A stretch of 64,000 nucleotides of DNA, taken from Sterolibacterium sp. (GTDB lineage: Bacteria; Pseudomonadota; Gammaproteobacteria; Burkholderiales; Rhodocyclaceae). This document shows, one piece after another, positions 46,006-56,290 of the stretch (position 1 is the stretch's first letter; each line of letters begins with the position of its first letter). The DNA is taken from positions 1-64,000 of the forward strand of contig JAQTOA010000015.1 of assembly GCA_028713555.1 (NCBI GenBank). The letters run 5' to 3'. A model generated the notes under the pieces. It was given only the letters and a program-made list of their open reading frames with translations, had not been told where the DNA came from and ran no database searches. A program made the position numbers and the translations under genes.

Positions 46006-46962
46006 CTAAGCAGCAGTGCACTTCCTTTCCAGCGCCTCGACAAACAACTCGGCCACATCGCAGCCGCTTTGCTGGGTGATTTCGACGAAACAGGTGGGAC
46101 TGGTGACATTGATTTCGGTCAGGCAGTCGCCGATCACGTCCAGGCCGACCAGCAACAGGCCGCGTGCGGCCAGGGTCGGGCCGAGTGTTTCTGCTATTTC
46201 CCGGTCACGCGCCGAAAGCGTCTGCGCCACCCCGCTGCCGCCGGCGGCGAGATTGCCGCGACTCTCGCCGGGCTTGGGGATGCGCGCCAGGCAAAACGGC
46301 ACAGGCTGGCCGGCAACCAGCAGAATGCGCTTGTCGCCATGGGCGATTTGCGGCAGATAACGCTGCGCCATGACCGTCCGCTGGCCATGCGCGGTGAGCG
46401 TCTCGATGATGACATTGCGATTCGGGTCGTCGTGCCTGACGCGGAAAATCGAGCTGCCCCCCATGCCGTCGAGCGGCTTCAGGATCACGTCGCCGAGTTC
46501 CTGGATGAAGGCGTTCAAGTCGGCGGCGTCGCGTGCCACCAGCGTCGTCGGCGTGAACTGGGGAAATTCGCAGATGGCGATCTTTTCGTTGTGTTCGCGA
46601 ATTGCCCGCGGCCGGTTGAAAATCCGCGCGCCTTCGGCTTCCGCGCGTTCCAGCAGCCAGGTGGCGGCGATGTATTCGAAGTCGAAGGGCGGATCCTGGC
46701 GCATCAGCACCGCATCGAAGCCGGCGAGCGGTTGGTGCTGGTGCTCCAGTTGCGCGCACCAAGGCCCGTGTTCGGCGTGCGCCGGATGCAGGGTCAGACG
46801 CGTGGCGGCGGCGCTTACCGTGCCGTCGCGCCAGGCCAGCGTGGCGCGCATGATGGCATGCACCTCGTGGCCGCGCCGCTGCGCCGCGCGCATCATGGCG
46901 ATGCTGGAGTCCTTGTAGTCCTTCAGCGATTCCAGCGGATCGAGGATGAAGGCGAGTTTCAC
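46006..46962 (-). CDS. gshB: Glutathione synthetase
   Basis: A 318-residue ATP-grasp enzyme joining glycine to gamma-glutamylcysteine. MKLAFILDPLESLKDYKDSSIAMMRAAQRRGHEV at the N terminus, ILKPLDGMGGSSIFRV (ATP-grasp loop), ETLTAHGQRTVMAQRYLPQI, GDKRILLVAGQPVPFCLARIP, and LDVIGDCLTEINVTSPTCF. The start overlaps the gshA stop by 4 bases. Confidence 0.96.
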   Translation of the reverse strand: MKLAFILDPLESLKDYKDSSIAMMRAAQRRGHEVHAIMRATLAWRDGTVSAAATRLTLHPAHAEHGPWCAQLEHQHQPLAGFDAVLMRQDPPFDFEYIAATWLLERAEAEGARIFNRPRAIREHNEKIAICEFPQFTPTTLVARDAADLNAFIQELGDVILKPLDGMGGSSIFRVRHDDPNRNVIIETLTAHGQRTVMAQRYLPQIAHGDKRILLVAGQPVPFCLARIPKPGESRGNLAAGGSGVAQTLSARDREIAETLGPTLAARGLLLVGLDVIGDCLTEINVTSPTCFVEITQQSGCDVAELFVEALERKCTAA

Positions 46963-48263
46963 ACGGCCTCCGGATCGGTGCGTTTCAGTTCCAGCGCCGC
47001 CGCCAGCATGGCCAGGCGCCCGACGACCCCATAGGCGTAGAAACGGTTGGGCGGCGAATCCGGCTCGCCGGTTGGGTCGGGCAGGTAGCAGGCGACGTCG
47101 AAGGCCAGCGGTTTGAAACTCATGCCGGGCGCATTGAGATTCTCATCGCGGCCGCGGCTGGCGTTGATGCGGTAGAAGCCGCCGACGACGTAGCGATCGA
47201 TCATATATACCACCGGCTCGGCGACGCCTTCATCGACGGTTTCGAAACTATGCACGCCTTCCTGGAGAATGACCTCGGTGACCTGCATGCCTTCCTTGCC
47301 GACGGCCATTTTGTTGCGTTGCTTGCGGTTGAGGTTTCTCACTTCGCTGGCGTCCTTGACCGTCATGATGCCCATGCCATAGGTGCCGGCGTCCGCCTTG
47401 ACGATCACGAAAGGGTCTTCCTTGACGCCGTATTCCTGGTATTTGGCGCGGATGCGCAGCAGCAGCGCGTCGACATTGGCGGCCAGGCACTCCTCGCCGG
47501 TGCGCTCGTGGAAATTGACCGTCCCGCAGACGCCAAAGCCCGGATTGATAAGCCACGGGTCGATGCCCATGGCTGTCGCAAAACTGTTCGCCACCTCGTT
47601 GTAGGCGGAGAAATGCTGCGATTTGCGCCGCGTGTGCCAACCGGCATGGAGCGGCGGAATCAGGTGCTGTTCGTGGATTCCCTGCAGTATCTCCGGCACA
47701 CCTGCGGAAAGATCGTTGTTGAGCAGGATCGCGCACGGATCGAAATCCGTCAGGCCGAGCCGGCGGCCGCCCGGACCGATGCGCTGAAGCGGCTCTAGGG
47801 TCAGCTTGCATTCGTCGTTGCCGTCACCCGAGAGATCGAGCGTGGTCGGCGCGGTGACTTCGGGCAACAGCGATCCGACGCGGACGTTCAGGCCGGCGTA
47901 ATGCAGAATCTCCGCCAGACGCGCCACGTTGCGCAGGTAGAACATGTTGCGCGTATGGTTCTCGGGAATCAGCAGCAGGTTTCTGGCATCGGGGCAGAGC
48001 TTTTCGATCGCCGTCATCGTCGCCTGGATGCACAGCGGCAGGAATGCCGGATTGAGGTTGTTGAAGCCTCCCGGGAACAGGTTGGTGTCGACCGGCGCCA
48101 GCTTGAAGCCGGCATTGCGCAGATCCACCGAGGTATAAAAAGGCGGCGTGTGTTCCAGCCACTGCAAGCGCATCCATTGCTCGATTTTCGTGTCGTTATC
48201 GAGGAAGCAGCGTTCGAGTTCGAGCAGGGGGCCGGTGAGGGAGGTGGTCAGGTGAGGAACCAT
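46959..48263 (-). CDS. gshA: Glutamate-cysteine ligase, GshA PF08886 type
   Basis: A 434-residue protein of the proteobacterial GshA family (PF08886), distinct from the E. coli type. Features seen are VDLRNAGFKLAPVDTNLFPGGFNNL, IPENHTRNMFYLRNV, VNFHERTGEECLAANVDALL, FVIVKADAGTYGMGIMTV and VVGGFYRINASRGRDENLN. It makes gamma-glutamylcysteine and is translationally coupled to gshB. Confidence 0.94.
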   Translation of the reverse strand: MVPHLTTSLTGPLLELERCFLDNDTKIEQWMRLQWLEHTPPFYTSVDLRNAGFKLAPVDTNLFPGGFNNLNPAFLPLCIQATMTAIEKLCPDARNLLLIPENHTRNMFYLRNVARLAEILHYAGLNVRVGSLLPEVTAPTTLDLSGDGNDECKLTLEPLQRIGPGGRRLGLTDFDPCAILLNNDLSAGVPEILQGIHEQHLIPPLHAGWHTRRKSQHFSAYNEVANSFATAMGIDPWLINPGFGVCGTVNFHERTGEECLAANVDALLLRIRAKYQEYGVKEDPFVIVKADAGTYGMGIMTVKDASEVRNLNRKQRNKMAVGKEGMQVTEVILQEGVHSFETVDEGVAEPVVYMIDRYVVGGFYRINASRGRDENLNAPGMSFKPLAFDVACYLPDPTGEPDSPPNRFYAYGVVGRLAMLAAALELKRTDPEAV

Positions 48264-48320
48264 GGCGCTAAGTATGTGTGCTGGCGTAATTCATCATACC
48301 TTCCCTCAGGCCCTTATACA

Positions 48321-49580
48321 TTAAGAGTTTGCATAAGCCGCAAAAGCTTCGGGCAGCAGCGTTTGCTCCAGGCTGCGCTGGGAAAACAGGAAGCGGCCGT
48401 CGCAGACGAAGCCGAGTTCGGCCCAATCGACCTCGTTGAGCTGCTCGACCAGAGGGGCGAGATCAATATCGGTACGCTGCGGGAACAGCGCCAGTACCGC
48501 GCCGTCGTAGTTGTTGCATGAATCCAGGAAGAATGGCCGGGGGTTGCGCGTCTTGCCATTGACGTAGATTCTCGGTGCTGCGCTGACATGATGCATGCGT
48601 CCCCAGAGCCACCAGTTGGATTCATTGAAGTCGATCACGCGCCTGGCCAGCAGACGCGCCTTGAACTGCGACAAATAGGCCAGCAGTTTCGCCGGGTTGC
48701 CCTGCTTGTCCGGGAAGATCATGCGCCGCAACTCGCCGGTTTGCGCGGTGCGCGAGCAGACGAAATCGGCATTGCCGAGTTCGGCGTGAGTGTATATCGC
48801 GTCGGCGCCGGAGACCGCGCCAACCTTGACGTTGAACACGCTGGCCAGCGGCACGCTGTAGATGCCGCGGGTGAACGTCAGTTGGCCGCCGACCAGCCGC
48901 ATGTGCCGGCCATCAGCAAGTCGGCGCTGGCGACGGTCCTTCTCGAAGCGCCAGATGATGCAGTTTGGCAAGGCGCTGGCGAAGATTTTTGCATCGCCCA
49001 ACTCGATCATTGCGGTGAAACTGCCCTGATCGTAGAGCCAGGTATTGAGCCGCGCCGCGCCAGTAGCCTTGAGAAAGTCGCGCGGGGTGATGAAAATCAA
49101 CTCTCCGCCGGGATTGAGATGGCGCACGCACTTTTCGATGAAATGGTAATACAGGTTGGCATGACCGTTCAGCAGGCTGGACATCAGGTGCGGCGTGGTT
49201 GTCGACAAGATGTCACGCGCTTTGACGTAAGGTGGATTGCCGATGATGGTGTCGAACTTTTCAGTTTCCGGGTAGGCAAAGAAGTCCAGATTGAGCGCAT
49301 CGGCCGGACAAAAGCACGGGTCGACTTCAATAGCGACGCATTCCTGGAAATTTTCAGTTAGCCGTCGCGAGAACGCGCCATCGCCGCAAGCCGGGTCGAG
49401 CGCGCGCCCTTTGTGTCGGCTTAGCCCAAGCATGCGTTCGACGATGGCCGGTGGAGTGAATACCTGACCAAGCCTGGCGATGTCCTGAACAGCCTCGTTA
49501 CACCAAGCATGGCCCGGTTTTCCCTTTACAGGCGTAGGGATGGGTTTGATTGGGTGCTGTGGGGAGACAGTGTTGTTCAT
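48321..49580 (-). CDS. Solitary N6-adenine DNA methyltransferase
   Basis: A 419-residue class I methyltransferase. GQVFTPPAIVERML (38-51), SAM motif I LDPACGDGAF (61-70) and catalytic motif IV NPPYVK (115-120) are the TaqI/Eco57I-like N6-adenine pattern. The C-terminal half has the length of a target-recognition domain. No restriction endonuclease or specificity subunit lies nearby; the neighbours are gshA and ppdK. Either it is an orphan modifier or part of a dispersed restriction-modification system. Target sequence unknown. Start ATG 49580; an extended basic N terminus of about 35 residues precedes the fold. Confidence 0.88.
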   Translation of the reverse strand: MNNTVSPQHPIKPIPTPVKGKPGHAWCNEAVQDIARLGQVFTPPAIVERMLGLSRHKGRALDPACGDGAFSRRLTENFQECVAIEVDPCFCPADALNLDFFAYPETEKFDTIIGNPPYVKARDILSTTTPHLMSSLLNGHANLYYHFIEKCVRHLNPGGELIFITPRDFLKATGAARLNTWLYDQGSFTAMIELGDAKIFASALPNCIIWRFEKDRRQRRLADGRHMRLVGGQLTFTRGIYSVPLASVFNVKVGAVSGADAIYTHAELGNADFVCSRTAQTGELRRMIFPDKQGNPAKLLAYLSQFKARLLARRVIDFNESNWWLWGRMHHVSAAPRIYVNGKTRNPRPFFLDSCNNYDGAVLALFPQRTDIDLAPLVEQLNEVDWAELGFVCDGRFLFSQRSLEQTLLPEAFAAYANS

Positions 49581-49662
49581 GCGTTTGATTATATTTGATC
49601 GTGTGCACGGCTCCTATTTCTTCATCAAGTATCTTGTCAAAACACGGTAGCGTCGAGTCCGG

Positions 49663-49668
49663 TACAAT
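49663..49668 (+). promoter_or_regulatory. Probable -10 box of ppdK
   Basis: TACAAT lies 74 bases ahead of the ppdK start. No strong -35 hexamer is found at the usual spacing. The AGAAAGGGAG ribosome site is good. Confidence 0.35.
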
Positions 49669-49741
49669 TATGGTTTATGGCGATGGGGGCGTCTATTGCC
49701 GATTCTTCTGGAGCTTATATTTCTCTTAGAAAGGGAGCGTC

Positions 49742-52519
49742 ATGAACAAGAAAAAATTCGTCTTTTCCTTCCAGGAAGGCGATGGCAAGAACAAGATGCT
49801 GCTGGGCGGCAAGGGCGCGAACCTGTGCGAGATGACGCAGATTGGCCTGAATGTCCCTCCGGGTTTCACCGTGAGCACCGATGCCTGTCTCGCCTTTCTG
49901 GAAAACAACGCCCTGCCTGCCGGCGTGCTGGACGAAATCAAGTCCCATATGCGGGAGCTCGAGAAAAAAACCGGCAAGCAGTTCGGCGGGGCGGACGACC
50001 CGCTGCTGGTTTCGGTGCGTTCCGGTTCCGCCATGTCGATGCCGGGCATGATGGACACCATTCTCAATCTCGGGCTGAACGAGAAAACTCTGCCAGGCTT
50101 GATCAAGCAGACCAAGAACGAACGCTTCGCTTACGACGCCTATCGCCGTTTTATCCAGCTATTCGGCAAGATCGCGTTGGGCATTGCGGACGAGGTATTC
50201 GACGAGAAGATGAGCGCATTGAAGACGGCTGTCGGCGCCAGGCAGGACATTGACTTGTCTGCTGCCGATTTAAAGAAGCTTTCTGCCGAATATGTCGAGG
50301 TCGTCAAGAAACACACCGGCCAGCCGTTTCCGCAGGACGTCTACCAGCAACTGGAGATTGCCACTGGCGCGGTATTCCGCTCCTGGTCTGGCAAGCGCGC
50401 AGTCGACTACCGCCGCGAGTTCAAAATCACCAAGGAGATGGCCAACGGTACAGCGGTCAATGTGTGCACCATGGTGTTCGGCAACATGGGCAACGATTCC
50501 GGCACCGGCGTGGGTTTCACCCGCAATCCCGGTACCGGCGAGAACGTAATCTACGGCGAATATCTCACCAATGCCCAGGGCGAGGATGTGGTGGCGGGTA
50601 TCCGCACCCCCAAGCCGATCGCTGAGATGGCCGTGGAAATGCCGGAAATCTACCGGCAGTTGCTGGAACTGCACGACCGTCTGGAAAAACACTATCACGA
50701 AGTGCAGGATTTCGAGTTCACCATTGAGCGCGGCGTGCTCTACTGCCTGCAAACGCGCAATGGCAAGATGAATGCCCAAGGCATGGTGCGCAGCTCGGTG
50801 GAGATGTTCCACGAAGGGATGATCACCAAGGATCAGGCCCTGTTGCGCATCCAGCCGGCAGTGCTGGAGCAGTTGCTGGTGCCACAACTGGCGCCGGATT
50901 TCCGTGGCACGCCGCTGGCTTCCGGGTTGGCGGCTTCGCCCGGCGCAGCTTCCGGCCTGATCGTGTTTGACGCGGATACCGCCGAGGCACGCGGCAGCGC
51001 GGGCGAGAAAGTGATTCTGGTGCGCGAGGAAACCAAACCAGAGGACATCCATGGCTTTTTCAAGGCGCAGGGCATTCTCACCTCGCGCGGCGGCAAGACC
51101 TCGCATGCCGCAGTAGTGGCGCGGGGCATGGGCAAGCCCTGCGTGTCGGGCTGCGAGCAGATTCATGTAGATGTCAATGCGCGTCGCGCCATGATTGGCT
51201 CGGCAACCCTGCACGAAGGGGACGTGATTACCATCGACGGCAGCACCGGCAATGTCTACGCTGGCACGGTGCCGACCGTGGAGCCGGAGTTTTCCCAGTA
51301 CATGGCTACCCTGCTGACCTGGGCCGACGAGGTGGCGCGCCTGAAAGTCTATGCCAATGCCGATACGCCGAAGGACGCGGCGCGCGCACGCGAATACGGT
51401 GCGACGGGCATCGGTCTGTGCCGCACCGAGCGCATGTTCAATGCCACCGATCGCCTGCCCATCGTGCAGGAAATGATCCTGGCGGAAACCGCGGCGGATC
51501 GCCAAGAAGCGCTCGACCGGCTGTTCCCGATCCAGCGCGACGACTTCAAGGGTATCTTCAAGGCGATGGCCGGCCTGCCGGTGACGGTGAGGCTGCTCGA
51601 TCCGCCGCTGCACGAATTTTTGCCCACGGCGGCGCAGCTGGAGGTGGAAATTTCCCACTTGCACCATTTGCGCGACACCATCAAAGGCCTGGAAGAGTTG
51701 CCGGATACCCTCAAACTGCTGAATCCGAAGCTTTACCAACAGTATTCCGGCGGCCTGTCCAAGCTTATGGGTGGACTCACCGAATTCAAGCGTTCACACA
51801 TGGAAGAAGATGTCATCCAAAAGAAGGAAATTGTCCTGAAGAAAGTGCGGGCACTGTCCGAAGTCAATCCGATGCTCGGACACCGCGGCGTGCGACTGGG
51901 CATTACCTATCCGGAAATCTACTCGATGCAGATTCGCGCCATCCTGGAAGCTGCGGCGGAATGCGCGTTGGCTGGAGTGACGGTGCTGCCGGAAATCATG
52001 GTGCCCCAATTGGCGACAGTGGAAGAACTCAAGCGTATCCACAGTTATGTCGAGAGGATCCGCGAAGAAGTCGAGGCCAAGTTTCAGATCAAGCTCAACT
52101 TCAAATTCGGCAGCATGATCGAAGTGGTGCGGGCCTGCGTGCGCGCCGCGCGCCTGGCGGAAACCGCCGAATTCTTCTCCTTCGGCACCAACGACCTGAC
52201 CCAGGCCACGCTCTCCTTCAGCCGCGAAGATGCAGAGAACAAGTTCCTGCCCCACTATATCGAGACCGGCATCCTCTTGGATAATCCGTTCGAAGTGCTG
52301 GACATCAAGGGCGTCGGCGAACTGATGAAACTGGCGGTGAGCCTTGGTCGCCAGACTCGCCCCGATCTCAAGGTGGGGATTTGCGGAGAGCACGGCGGAC
52401 ATCCGGCGTCGATCCATTTCTGCCACCAGATCGGCCTGACCTATGTTTCCTGCTCCGGCCCGCGCGTGCCGATTGCCCGGCTGGCGGCGGCGCAAGCGAA
52501 ATTGCTCGAAGGGAAATAA
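49742..52519 (+). CDS. ppdK: Pyruvate, phosphate dikinase
   Basis: A 925-residue PPDK interconverting pyruvate, ATP and Pi with PEP, AMP and PPi. N-terminal ATP-grasp domain (LLGGKGANLCEMTQIGLNVPPGFTVST, SVRSGSAMSMPGMMDTILNLG), central phospho-His 455 in GGKTSHAAVVARGMGKPCVSG, and a PEP-binding barrel (GLCRTERMF, LGHRGVRLGITYPEIYSMQ, EFFSFGTNDLTQATLSFSRED, VGICGEHGGHP). Slightly longer than the usual 870-890 residues. It stands alone; it may support gluconeogenesis or PPi-based glycolysis. Confidence 0.97.
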   Translation: MNKKKFVFSFQEGDGKNKMLLGGKGANLCEMTQIGLNVPPGFTVSTDACLAFLENNALPAGVLDEIKSHMRELEKKTGKQFGGADDPLLVSVRSGSAMSMPGMMDTILNLGLNEKTLPGLIKQTKNERFAYDAYRRFIQLFGKIALGIADEVFDEKMSALKTAVGARQDIDLSAADLKKLSAEYVEVVKKHTGQPFPQDVYQQLEIATGAVFRSWSGKRAVDYRREFKITKEMANGTAVNVCTMVFGNMGNDSGTGVGFTRNPGTGENVIYGEYLTNAQGEDVVAGIRTPKPIAEMAVEMPEIYRQLLELHDRLEKHYHEVQDFEFTIERGVLYCLQTRNGKMNAQGMVRSSVEMFHEGMITKDQALLRIQPAVLEQLLVPQLAPDFRGTPLASGLAASPGAASGLIVFDADTAEARGSAGEKVILVREETKPEDIHGFFKAQGILTSRGGKTSHAAVVARGMGKPCVSGCEQIHVDVNARRAMIGSATLHEGDVITIDGSTGNVYAGTVPTVEPEFSQYMATLLTWADEVARLKVYANADTPKDAARAREYGATGIGLCRTERMFNATDRLPIVQEMILAETAADRQEALDRLFPIQRDDFKGIFKAMAGLPVTVRLLDPPLHEFLPTAAQLEVEISHLHHLRDTIKGLEELPDTLKLLNPKLYQQYSGGLSKLMGGLTEFKRSHMEEDVIQKKEIVLKKVRALSEVNPMLGHRGVRLGITYPEIYSMQIRAILEAAAECALAGVTVLPEIMVPQLATVEELKRIHSYVERIREEVEAKFQIKLNFKFGSMIEVVRACVRAARLAETAEFFSFGTNDLTQATLSFSREDAENKFLPHYIETGILLDNPFEVLDIKGVGELMKLAVSLGRQTRPDLKVGICGEHGGHPASIHFCHQIGLTYVSCSGPRVPIARLAAAQAKLLEGK

Positions 52520-52535
52520 GGAATTGTGCTTAGAT

Positions 52536-52564
52536 CAATTCGCCCTGAACCCGCGGGCGAATTG
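52536..52564. terminator. Hairpin between convergent ppdK and apaG
   Basis: CAATTCGCCC and GGGCGAATTG form a perfect 10-bp stem with a 9-base loop. No T-run is present on either side, but the position between two convergent genes supports a bidirectional terminator. Confidence 0.55.
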
Positions 52565-52571
52565 GTCGTGC

Positions 52572-52955
52572 CTAGTGAAGCACTCGCGGCATCGAGAGGA
52601 CGAACTCGGCGATCGGTGCATCGAAGGTGATGCCGTCCTCGGCCACCATCTGGTAGCTGCCCTTCATGGTGCCCACCGGCGTGGCCAGGACGCAGCCGCT
52701 GGTGTATTCGAAGTTCTGTCCTGGCTGTAACAAGGGCTGGTGGCCGACTACGCCCAAGCCCCGCACTTCCTGGACCAGGGCATCGGCATCGGTGATGATC
52801 CAGTGGCGGCTGATGAGTTGCGCCGTGACGGTGCCGGTATTGCGGATATCGATGGTGTAAGCAAAGACGTGGCGTCCCGCGGCGGGATCGGATTGGTCAG
52901 GAAGATATTGCACGCTGACGCCGACATGAATCTCATACTTTTTACTTTCAGCCAT
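52572..52955 (-). CDS. apaG: ApaG protein
   Basis: A 127-residue ApaG (DUF525) protein with the typical fibronectin-III-like strand pattern: IHVGVSVQYLPDQSDPAAGRHVFAYTIDIRNTGTVTAQLISRHWIITDA, VRGLGVVGHQPLLQPGQNFEYTSGCVLATPVGTMKGSYQM. Its molecular role in bacteria is unsettled. Start 52955 (MAESKKYEI) is preferred; the upstream extension is unconserved. Divergent from rpe. Confidence 0.95.
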   Translation of the reverse strand: MAESKKYEIHVGVSVQYLPDQSDPAAGRHVFAYTIDIRNTGTVTAQLISRHWIITDADALVQEVRGLGVVGHQPLLQPGQNFEYTSGCVLATPVGTMKGSYQMVAEDGITFDAPIAEFVLSMPRVLH

Positions 52956-53070
52956 GGCGCTATTCCACACGAAAACCCCCGGTCTGGCAACCGCAATCCT
53001 CATTTAAATAATGGCCCGACCGGCAAACCGCACCGATTAGAATTCTGCTATTGAATTAAGGGAGCCTTCC

Positions 53071-53769
53071 ATGAAGCCAAGTTACCGCCTTGCCCCCAGC
53101 CTGCTTTCCGCCAATTTCGCCAAACTTGGCGAGGAGGTTGCCAATGTCATCGCCTCGGGCGCCGACTGGATCCACTTCGATGTCATGGACAATCACTACG
53201 TGCCGAATTTGACCATCGGCCCGTTGGTCTGCGAAGCAATTCGCCCGTTGACCCAGGCGAGCATCGATGTGCATTTGATGGTCAAGCCGGTGGACCACAT
53301 CATTCCCGACTTTGCCAAGGCTGGTGCCAACCTCATCACCTTCCATCCGGAAGCATCGGAACACATCGACCGTACCCTGAGCCTGATCCGCGAATCAGGC
53401 TGTCAGGCAGGGCTGGTGTTCAATCCGGCGACGCCGCTGGATTACATGGATCACGTCATGGAGAAGCTCGACATGGTGGTGCTGATGTCGGTCAACCCGG
53501 GCTTTGGCGGCCAGAAATTCATCCCGGAGACTCTCAACAAGCTGCGTCTGGCGCGCGCCAAGATTGATGCCTATACGGCATTGAGCGGCCGCCAGATTTT
53601 GCTCGAGGTCGATGGCGGCGTGAATAAGGACAACATCGCCGGGATCGCTCGCGCCGGGGCCGATACCTTCGTTGCCGGCTCGGCAGTGTTCGGCGCCGGC
53701 AAGGGTAGCGATCTGCACCGCTACGATTCGATAATCGCCGCCTTGCGTGCGGCATTGGCATCAACTTGA
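53071..53769 (+). CDS. rpe: Ribulose-phosphate 3-epimerase
   Basis: A 232-residue TIM-barrel epimerase of the pentose phosphate pathway: [45 protein letters not shown]-like [42 protein letters not shown] and [13 protein letters not shown]. An AGGGAG ribosome site precedes the ATG. It may be the first gene of a run continuing into bioA. Confidence 0.96.
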   Translation: MKPSYRLAPSLLSANFAKLGEEVANVIASGADWIHFDVMDNHYVPNLTIGPLVCEAIRPLTQASIDVHLMVKPVDHIIPDFAKAGANLITFHPEASEHIDRTLSLIRESGCQAGLVFNPATPLDYMDHVMEKLDMVVLMSVNPGFGGQKFIPETLNKLRLARAKIDAYTALSGRQILLEVDGGVNKDNIAGIARAGADTFVAGSAVFGAGKGSDLHRYDSIIAALRAALAST

Positions 53770-53780
53770 GCCGACACCCG

Positions 53781-55127
53781 ATGACCCTTCGTGCTCCAGA
53801 TTATCCTGGTCAGCCCCAGCCAAGTTGGGCCGACCGAAGCCTGGCTTCGGTCTGGCATCCCTGCACCCAGATGAAATGGCACCCCGATTTGCCGCTGGTA
53901 TCCATCGAACGTGCCGAGGGTCCTTGGCTGTTCGGCCACGACGGCGCAAGATATTTCGACGCGATCAGTTCCTGGTGGGTGTGCCTGCTAGGTCACCGGC
54001 ATCCGGCAGTGGTCAAGGCCCTGCGTGATCAGCTTGATCAACTCGATCATGTGATGCTGGCCGGCCTGACGCATCAGCCAGTGATCGAGTTGTCGGAACG
54101 CTTGTCGGAGATAACCGGGAAAACCCTCGGCCACGCCTTTTACGGTTCGGATGGTGCCTCGGCGATTGAAATCGCGCTAAAGATGAGCGCCCATGCCTGG
54201 CAACAGCAGGGTTATCCGGGGAAAAAGTCCTTTGTTTGCCTGGCTGGCAGCTATCACGGCGAGACCCTCGGCGCCTTGGGAGTCACTGACCTCCAGGGTT
54301 TCCGCGAGCCCTACGAAGCTCTGCTGCGGCCGGCTTTTGTCGTTGCCAATGCCGATGCTCGCCAGGCATTGCCTGGAGAAGATGCCCGGGCGGTCGCGCT
54401 GCGCCAGGTTCGTCACCTGGAAGCGCTGTTCGAGCAGCATGCCGACCGCATCGCCGCTATCGTGACCGAACCCCTGGTGCAGGGTGCAGGCGGCATGATT
54501 TTTTATGACCCCGAATACCTGCGCCAGGTGCGAGCGATCTGCGACCGCTATTCGGTCCACTGGATCGACGACGAAATTGCCGTCGGTTGTGGACGTACCG
54601 GCAGTTTCTTTGCGTGCCAGCAGGCCGGGGTATGGCCCGATCTGCTGTGCCTGTCGAAGGGCATCTCGGGAGGGTTTCTGCCGCTCTCGATCGTCCTGTC
54701 GCGAAACGAGATCTACCAGATGTTTCTGCACGACAGCGTTTCCCAGGCATTCCTGCATTCGCATAGCTTCAGCGGCAATCCGCTGGCCTGCCGCGCCGCG
54801 CTGGCGGTGCTCGATGTTCTGGAACAGGAGCAGGTTTTTCTTGCCAACCGCTTGCGCGCTCAACGCCTGACCGAGCGGCTGCAACCCCTGCTGGCGTTGG
54901 CGCGGGTGCGGCATTTTCGTCAGCTCGGAATGATCTGGGCTTGGGATATTGCTGCCGCCCCTGCCGATTTTTCGCGCCAGGTTTATCGTGTCGCCTTGCG
55001 GCACGGGCTGATGCTGAGGCCGATCGGCAACACGGTTTATCTGATGCCGCCGTATCTGCTTAGCGACGGCGACATCGAGGTCTTGGCTGACGGCGTGATT
55101 GGCGTGATGCGTGAGGTGTTGGCGTGA
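53781..55127 (+). CDS. bioA: Adenosylmethionine-8-amino-7-oxononanoate aminotransferase
   Basis: A class III PLP aminotransferase of biotin synthesis. SVWHPCTQMKWH near the N terminus, DAISSWWVCLLGHRHP, YGSDGASAIEIALKM, SYHGETLGALGVTD, HWIDDEIAVGCGRTGSFFACQQ and CLSKGISGGFLPLS with the PLP lysine. The usual Asp-Glu of D-E-V is retained as DDE. ATG 53781 gives 448 residues; a TTG at 53766 overlapping the rpe stop would add five. Confidence 0.94.
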   Translation: MTLRAPDYPGQPQPSWADRSLASVWHPCTQMKWHPDLPLVSIERAEGPWLFGHDGARYFDAISSWWVCLLGHRHPAVVKALRDQLDQLDHVMLAGLTHQPVIELSERLSEITGKTLGHAFYGSDGASAIEIALKMSAHAWQQQGYPGKKSFVCLAGSYHGETLGALGVTDLQGFREPYEALLRPAFVVANADARQALPGEDARAVALRQVRHLEALFEQHADRIAAIVTEPLVQGAGGMIFYDPEYLRQVRAICDRYSVHWIDDEIAVGCGRTGSFFACQQAGVWPDLLCLSKGISGGFLPLSIVLSRNEIYQMFLHDSVSQAFLHSHSFSGNPLACRAALAVLDVLEQEQVFLANRLRAQRLTERLQPLLALARVRHFRQLGMIWAWDIAAAPADFSRQVYRVALRHGLMLRPIGNTVYLMPPYLLSDGDIEVLADGVIGVMREVLA

Positions 55128-56290
55128 GTGCCTGGCGTGATCGATATCTCGCCGACGCCAGCGACTGGCGGTCGGCGGGACTGGAGCGGCGGCGCCGCGT
55201 AGTCCGGCCGGTGACCTCGACCCAAGTCGAGGCCGATGGAAAACTGGTCACGGCTTTTGCGAGCAACGATTATCTCGGCTTGTCGCGTCACCCCAGCCTG
55301 ATTGAGGCTATCGCCGAGGGCGCACGCCATTTCGGCGCCGGCGCCGGCGCCTCGCATCTGATCAGCGGCCACCATGAGGTGCATGAAGTGCTTGAGCACG
55401 AAATCGCGCGCTTTGCCGGCAAGCCTGCGGCGCTTCATTTCATGAACGGCTACGTCGCCAATCTGGCGCTGATGACTGCGCTGGCGGGGAAAGGCGACGT
55501 CATCTACTCCGACGCGTTCAACCACGCTTCGATTGTCGATGGGGCCAGGCTGTCGCAGGCCGAGATCAATATCTATCCGCACGCCGATGTCCAAGCGCTA
55601 GAGACACTGCTCAAAGCGAGTGCAGCGAGACAAAAACTTGTCGTTACCGATGCCGTGTTCAGCATGGACGGGGATGTTGCACCGCTGCGGGAACTGTTAG
55701 CCTTGTGCGAACAGTACGATGCGCTGCTGATCGTGGACGACGCGCATGGCCTTGGCGTATGGGGGCCCGAGGGGCGAGGCAGTCTTCAGGCGCTCGGCCT
55801 CCAGTCCGAGCGTATCGTTTACATGGGGACCCTGGGTAAATCTGCGGGACTTTCCGGCGCCTTCGTTGCTGCCGAGGAACTGATCATCGATCGGCTCATT
55901 CAGCGGGCGCGTCCGTACGTTTTTTCCACCGCCGGTTCACCGGCGCTGGCGCACGCCACCTTGACGGCGCTTGACCTGATTCGTTCGGCCGACGCCGCGC
56001 GTGGGCGCCTCGTCATCTATCGCGAGCGCCTGCAAAGTGCCTCTTCCGGCTGGCGGCCGTATCGCTTGCTTACCTCAAGCACACCGATCCAGCCGCTGGT
56101 CATCGGCGAAAATACCGCCACGGTCCGTATCGCCGATGCACTGCTGCAAGAGGGGCTATGGGTGCCGGCGATCCGTCCGCCGACCGTCCCTAAGGGCAGC
56201 GCGCGACTGCGCATTACGCTCTCAGCTGCGCACACCCTCGAGGACATCGAAAGGCTGGTCGGTGCCCTGTCGCGCGTGATTTTGGTATGA
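55124..56290 (+). CDS. bioF: 8-amino-7-oxononanoate synthase
   Basis: A 388-residue alpha-oxoamine synthase condensing pimeloyl-thioester with alanine. [73 protein letters not shown] and the PLP lysine in [16 protein letters not shown]. The GTG start overlaps the bioA stop by 4 bases. Confidence 0.96.
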   Translation: MSAWRDRYLADASDWRSAGLERRRRVVRPVTSTQVEADGKLVTAFASNDYLGLSRHPSLIEAIAEGARHFGAGAGASHLISGHHEVHEVLEHEIARFAGKPAALHFMNGYVANLALMTALAGKGDVIYSDAFNHASIVDGARLSQAEINIYPHADVQALETLLKASAARQKLVVTDAVFSMDGDVAPLRELLALCEQYDALLIVDDAHGLGVWGPEGRGSLQALGLQSERIVYMGTLGKSAGLSGAFVAAEELIIDRLIQRARPYVFSTAGSPALAHATLTALDLIRSADAARGRLVIYRERLQSASSGWRPYRLLTSSTPIQPLVIGENTATVRIADALLQEGLWVPAIRPPTVPKGSARLRITLSAAHTLEDIERLVGALSRVILV

